Below are positions 6,836 through 8,917 of a stretch of DNA of 8,917 nucleotides, piece after piece. Every line of letters begins with the position of its first letter. Position 1 is the first letter of the stretch. The notes beneath the pieces were generated by a model that saw nothing but the letters and a program-made list of their open reading frames with translations, ran no database searches and was not told where the DNA came from. Position numbers and translations under genes: made by a program. This DNA is from an uncultured Oscillospiraceae bacterium (lineage in GTDB: Bacteria > Bacillota > Clostridia > Oscillospirales > Oscillospiraceae): assembly GCA_910577415.1 (NCBI GenBank), contig CAJTLK010000077.1:1-8917 (forward strand), read 5' to 3'.

Positions 6836-7738
6836 TTAAAAGATGCGGCGGGCACATTCATATGTATTGCTGTAATGGGCGGAGTAGAGGCTGTTGAACT
6901 GGACCACGTAAGAGTTGGTGGAGGCGTGGATGAACTGTCCGTCGCCCACGTAAATGCCCACATGGGACACCGGGGTGGAGACCCTGCCGTTATCAAAGAA
7001 GATCAGGTCTCCCGGCTGCCACTCGCCCCGGGCCACCTTGGTGCCGTTGTAGAGCTGGTCGCTGGCGGTGCGGTTGAGGGTGTAGCCGAACTGAGCGTAG
7101 ATATACTTGGTGAAGCCGGAGCAGTCAAAAGCATTGGGACCGTTGCCGCCCCACACATAGGGACAGCCCAGGAACTGCTGGGCAAAGGTCACGAGCTGCA
7201 TTCCAAGGGAGTTGATGACGTCGCTGTCGCCCCGAGTCCCCACAGCGTCCTTACATGTGACCATGTAGTCGCTGGAGACGTAGCCGGTGATGTCCTTGTA
7301 AGAGATCTTGTACCAGCCGTCGACGATGCCGGTGAGATTTACCACTGTGTGGTCGTAAAGCTCTGTGACAGGCTCAAAGTCGGTGCTGGGGCCAGAGCGG
7401 ACCCGAAGGGTGGAACCCTCGCTCTGGACCAGTCCGTAGCCCAGGTCCATATCCGCCTCGGTGACAACGTCCACAAACTCGGCGGACATAAAGCCTTCCA
7501 CAGATTTGTAGTCCACCTTGTACCAGTTTTCGTCCACCTCTTCCAGCACCACCAGGGTATCGCCCTGAAGGGCGGTGGCCAGGATGGAGGCGTCGGTGTT
7601 GGCCTCAGAGCGGAGGCGGAGGGCATCGGCATTGACTGTGCCCACGCCCACACAGGCGGCGGAGGCGCCCACCACGCACAGGGCGGAGAGGATAGCGGTC
7701 ATCAGCGCGAAGCGCAGATATTTCTTCAGTGAAGGCAT
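6836..7738 (-). CDS. Secreted NlpC/P60 peptidoglycan endopeptidase with two SH3b domains
   Basis: This is a 300-residue exported cell-wall hydrolase. Residues 1-27 are a signal peptide (KK, hydrophobic core, GASA before residue 28). Two bacterial SH3 domains follow, about 34-92 and 100-160, each with the LRLRSEANTDA/LRVRSGPSTDF opening, the NWYKVDY/GWYKISY core and the closing GFMSAEFV/GYVSSDYM. The catalytic NlpC/P60 domain spans about 178-300, with the nucleophile Cys206 in NAFDCSGF, His259 in VSHVGIYVG and a third polar residue His271 in FIHAS. The family cuts the D-gamma-glutamyl-diamino acid bond in stem peptides, and SH3b domains hold it on the wall. AAAGGGA (7748-7754) stands 9 nt before the ATG. 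It is the second gene of a minus-strand unit, 44 nt after the 98-residue gene. Confidence 0.95.
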   Translation of the reverse strand: MPSLKKYLRFALMTAILSALCVVGASAACVGVGTVNADALRLRSEANTDASILATALQGDTLVVLEEVDENWYKVDYKSVEGFMSAEFVDVVTEADMDLGYGLVQSEGSTLRVRSGPSTDFEPVTELYDHTVVNLTGIVDGWYKISYKDITGYVSSDYMVTCKDAVGTRGDSDVINSLGMQLVTFAQQFLGCPYVWGGNGPNAFDCSGFTKYIYAQFGYTLNRTASDQLYNGTKVARGEWQPGDLIFFDNGRVSTPVSHVGIYVGDGQFIHASTNSYVVQFNSLYSAHYSNTYECARRIF

Positions 7739-7782
7739 CGGAACTCGTCCCTTTCTATCTATCTTCTTTTGTAGAGGGGGGC

Positions 7783-8079
7783 TTACTTACCGGAGAGCGC
7801 TCTTTCCAGCCAGATGGCGCCGACGTCCATGGCGTCGTAGAGGCTGCTTTTTTCACTTTTCTTGACCACCCGGTCACGGCTTTTCAGGTCGGGGTCGGTG
7901 AGCTGGAGCTGTACCGAGACCTTACTGGCTACGTCCATGTCCCCGACCTTCTGAGAGGCGAGGATCTGGAGGGCAATGATGTATTTGTCGGCCATGCTGC
8001 CGTAATAAATGAGGTTATCCTTACGGCGAAGGGGGTGGCCCTTGTAAACAAGGGGGAAATCCGCTGTTTTACCTGCCAT
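7783..8079 (-). CDS. Small conserved-looking cytosolic protein of unknown function
   Basis: I do not recognise this 98-residue protein, which begins MAGKTADFPLVYKGHPLRR. The start is set by AAAAGGAG (8087-8094), 7 nt before ATG 8079; the in-frame ATG at 8112 would add 11 residues but has no such site. There is no cysteine, signal peptide or membrane segment. The N-terminal part is basic, with a YKGHPLRRKDNLIYYGSMADKYI stretch that reads like a compact alpha/beta core, followed by a VSVQLQLTDPDL strand-like segment, a KSRDRVVKKSEK basic stretch and a C-terminal helix ending DAMDVGAIWLERAL. It leads the unit with the NlpC/P60 gene and follows a near-consensus promoter, so it is probably well expressed. 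It may serve a common cellular task rather than a specialised one. Confidence 0.8.
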   Translation of the reverse strand: MAGKTADFPLVYKGHPLRRKDNLIYYGSMADKYIIALQILASQKVGDMDVASKVSVQLQLTDPDLKSRDRVVKKSEKSSLYDAMDVGAIWLERALSGK

Positions 8080-8120
8080 GGAAAAGCTCCTTTTCAGAAG
8101 AGTTACAATCAAAATGAATT

Positions 8121-8155
8121 TTGTAACCGAATTGTAACATATTGTTACCGAACTG
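8121..8155. repeat. Direct repeats overlapping the minus-strand promoter, candidate operator
   Basis: TTGTAACCGAATTG (8121-8134) and TTGTTACCGAACTG (8142-8155) match at 12 of 14 positions and are 21 nt apart, two helical turns. Further GTAAC/GTTAC words lie at 8102-8106 and 8134-8138. The left copy overlaps the -10 box and the right copy overlaps the -35 box. Two identical-facing binding sites for a dimeric regulator would fit this geometry; the protein is unknown. Confidence 0.5.
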
Positions 8156-8159
8156 TCAA
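8131..8159 (-). promoter_or_regulatory. Near-consensus sigma-A promoter of the 98-residue/NlpC-P60 unit
   Basis: On the minus strand a perfect TTGACA (8159-8154), a 17-nt spacer and TACAAT (8136-8131) form one of the strongest promoters in the window. Transcription should start near 8124 with a leader of about 45 nt before ATG 8079. Confidence 0.88.
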
Positions 8160-8190
8160 CACCTCCCAGGGGGAATTTTCCGAGAAAAAT

Positions 8191-8219
8191 TTGCCAATTT
8201 TCCCCCGGCGAGGTATACT
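8191..8219 (+). promoter_or_regulatory. Sigma-A-type promoter of the PIG-V-like gene
   Basis: TTGCCA (8191-8196), a 17-nt spacer and TATACT (8214-8219) precede ATG 8242 with a predicted start near 8226. It faces away from the minus-strand promoter; the two -35 boxes are 31 nt apart. A hairpin-capable A/T- and G/C-rich stretch (8169-8206) overlaps its -35 box. Confidence 0.75.
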
Positions 8220-8241
8220 GAAGGCTCCAGGGAGGTGCTGT

Positions 8242-8917
8242 ATGGAATCGTTATGGGAATGGGTGGCCACAGGACTGTTTCTCCTGGCTGTGGGGGCCTT
8301 GTTTTTGCGCTGGCTGGCCCAGTCCGGGGCAGGGCTGTGTTCTCCCTTTTCAGACCCGTTGCCCCAGAGGACGGGGGAGGCGCCGGGAGGGGAGCGGCTG
8401 GCTGCCGTTTTTACCGGCGCGCTGCTGTTCCGCCTGCTTTTCGTCCTGGGCAGTCTGCTGCTTTATAATGTGCTTTCAAAAGCGGGGGTCGGGCTTCAGG
8501 AGCTGCCCCAGCTCTGGGTGCGGTGGGACGCCCAGCACTATGTGAAGCTAACGGAGCTGGGGTATGGCGGGTACATTGAGGACGGCAAACCTCTGTTTCT
8601 GGTGTTCTTTCCTCTCTATGTCTGGCTCACCCGGGCGATGGCGTGGCTCATTCCCAATACCGCCATGGCGGGAATGGCGGTGAGCGCTCTGAGCTTTGCC
8701 GGGGGGTGCATGTACCTCTACCGGCTGGCGGCGGAGGAGTATGGAGAGAAAACGGCCCTGCGGACCCTGGCGTTGCTGTGCGCCTTTCCCTTTGCCTTTT
8801 TCTTTGGCGGCGTCATGACCGAAAGCCTCTTTTTCCTCACCACGGCGGCGGGGCTTTATCACATTCGGAAGCACCAGTGGCTCCGGTACGCCCTGTGGGG
8901 CATCCTGGCCGCCATGA
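8242..8917 (+). CDS. PIG-V/GT76-like membrane glycosyltransferase (mannosyltransferase-type), partial at right edge
   Basis: The frame starts at ATG 8242, 6 nt after GGAGG (8231-8235), and is open to the window end: 225 complete codons, no stop. It is a polytopic membrane protein with hydrophobic segments near residues 10-25, 54-78, 118-138, 142-160, 172-190 and 192-206. The first external loop carries WVRWDAQHY (92-100), matching the W-x-R-W-D-x-x-x-Y motif of PIG-V-type mannosyltransferases, whose aspartate is thought to be catalytic. FFPLY (122-126) and PFAFFFGGVMTES (183-195) match other blocks conserved in that group. The eukaryotic members add mannose to GPI anchors from dolichol-phosphate-mannose. 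Bacterial relatives are annotated only as predicted membrane proteins or glycosyltransferases, and acceptor and donor here are unknown. An envelope glycan role is inferred. The remaining transmembrane part lies outside the window. Confidence 0.85.
   Translation, partial: MESLWEWVATGLFLLAVGALFLRWLAQSGAGLCSPFSDPLPQRTGEAPGGERLAAVFTGALLFRLLFVLGSLLLYNVLSKAGVGLQELPQLWVRWDAQHYVKLTELGYGGYIEDGKPLFLVFFPLYVWLTRAMAWLIPNTAMAGMAVSALSFAGGCMYLYRLAAEEYGEKTALRTLALLCAFPFAFFFGGVMTESLFFLTTAAGLYHIRKHQWLRYALWGILAAM

Noticed and set aside
6806..7732. Long plus-strand open frame of 308 codons opposite the NlpC/P60 gene
   Set aside because: It is the antisense of a clear signal peptide-SH3-NlpC/P60 gene, lacks a ribosome binding site and reads as low-complexity Val/Gly/His sequence typical of GC-rich antisense frames.
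8080..8112. N-terminal extension of the 98-residue protein to ATG 8112
   Set aside because: AAAAGGAG at 8087-8094 is correctly placed for ATG 8079, and no such site precedes 8112.
8169..8206. Inverted repeat GGGGGAA...TTCCCCC as a terminator
   Set aside because: The arms are only 7 bp and lack a following T-tract, and no gene from the left ends here. It fits better as local structure or an operator.
8142..8468. Plus-strand frame of 108 codons that overlaps the start of the PIG-V-like gene
   Set aside because: The frame starting at ATG 8242 has a promoter, ribosome binding site, membrane segments and family motifs and runs to the window edge, while this one lies across the promoter in another frame.

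Overview
The window looks like chromosomal DNA from a GC-rich, Gram-positive gut Clostridia, most like the Oscillospiraceae (Flavonifractor, Pseudoflavonifractor and relatives). That assignment is inferred from the strong AGGAGG-type ribosome binding sites, sigma-A-like promoters, high GC content, an NlpC/P60 protein with SH3 domains, and the BacillusCysE-like glutamate in the serine acetyltransferase. No rRNA, tRNA, CRISPR array, transposase or phage gene is visible.

Layout. (1) Positions 1-3510 hold a tandem pair of paralogues. A 236-codon fragment that starts just after an in-frame TGA is followed 12 nt later by a 919-residue secreted protein. That protein is built of repeated modules carrying S-x-D-G-x-x-W (Asp-box-like) signatures. 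(2) Positions 3507-4391 encode an SPL-type radical SAM protein, joined to the secreted gene by an ATGA stop/start overlap. (3) Positions 4529-4945 encode a small cytosolic, helix-rich protein with its own promoter and a strong terminator behind it. (4) Positions 5045-6752 are a cysteine biosynthesis unit: a promoter embedded in repeated ATTCCTAT/ATAGG half-sites, then cysE (serine acetyltransferase) and cysK (O-acetylserine sulfhydrylase), ending at a 15-bp bidirectional terminator. (5) On the minus strand, 8159-6836 is a two-gene unit: a near-consensus promoter overlapped by 14-nt direct repeats, a 98-residue protein of unknown function, and a secreted NlpC/P60 peptidoglycan hydrolase with two SH3b domains. 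(6) Divergent from it, a promoter at 8191-8219 drives a polytopic membrane glycosyltransferase of PIG-V type that runs off the right edge.

How the genes work together. CysE acetylates serine and CysK converts O-acetylserine plus sulfide to cysteine, so these two form a complete terminal pathway. The repeated half-sites over the promoter suggest sulfur-responsive repression, possibly by an Rrf2/CymR-type regulator (inference). The NlpC/P60 enzyme and the membrane glycosyltransferase both point to cell-envelope work, and their promoters sit back to back. The least familiar part is the modular Asp-box-like secreted family at the left and its coupling to a radical SAM gene. I do not recognise a described system there.
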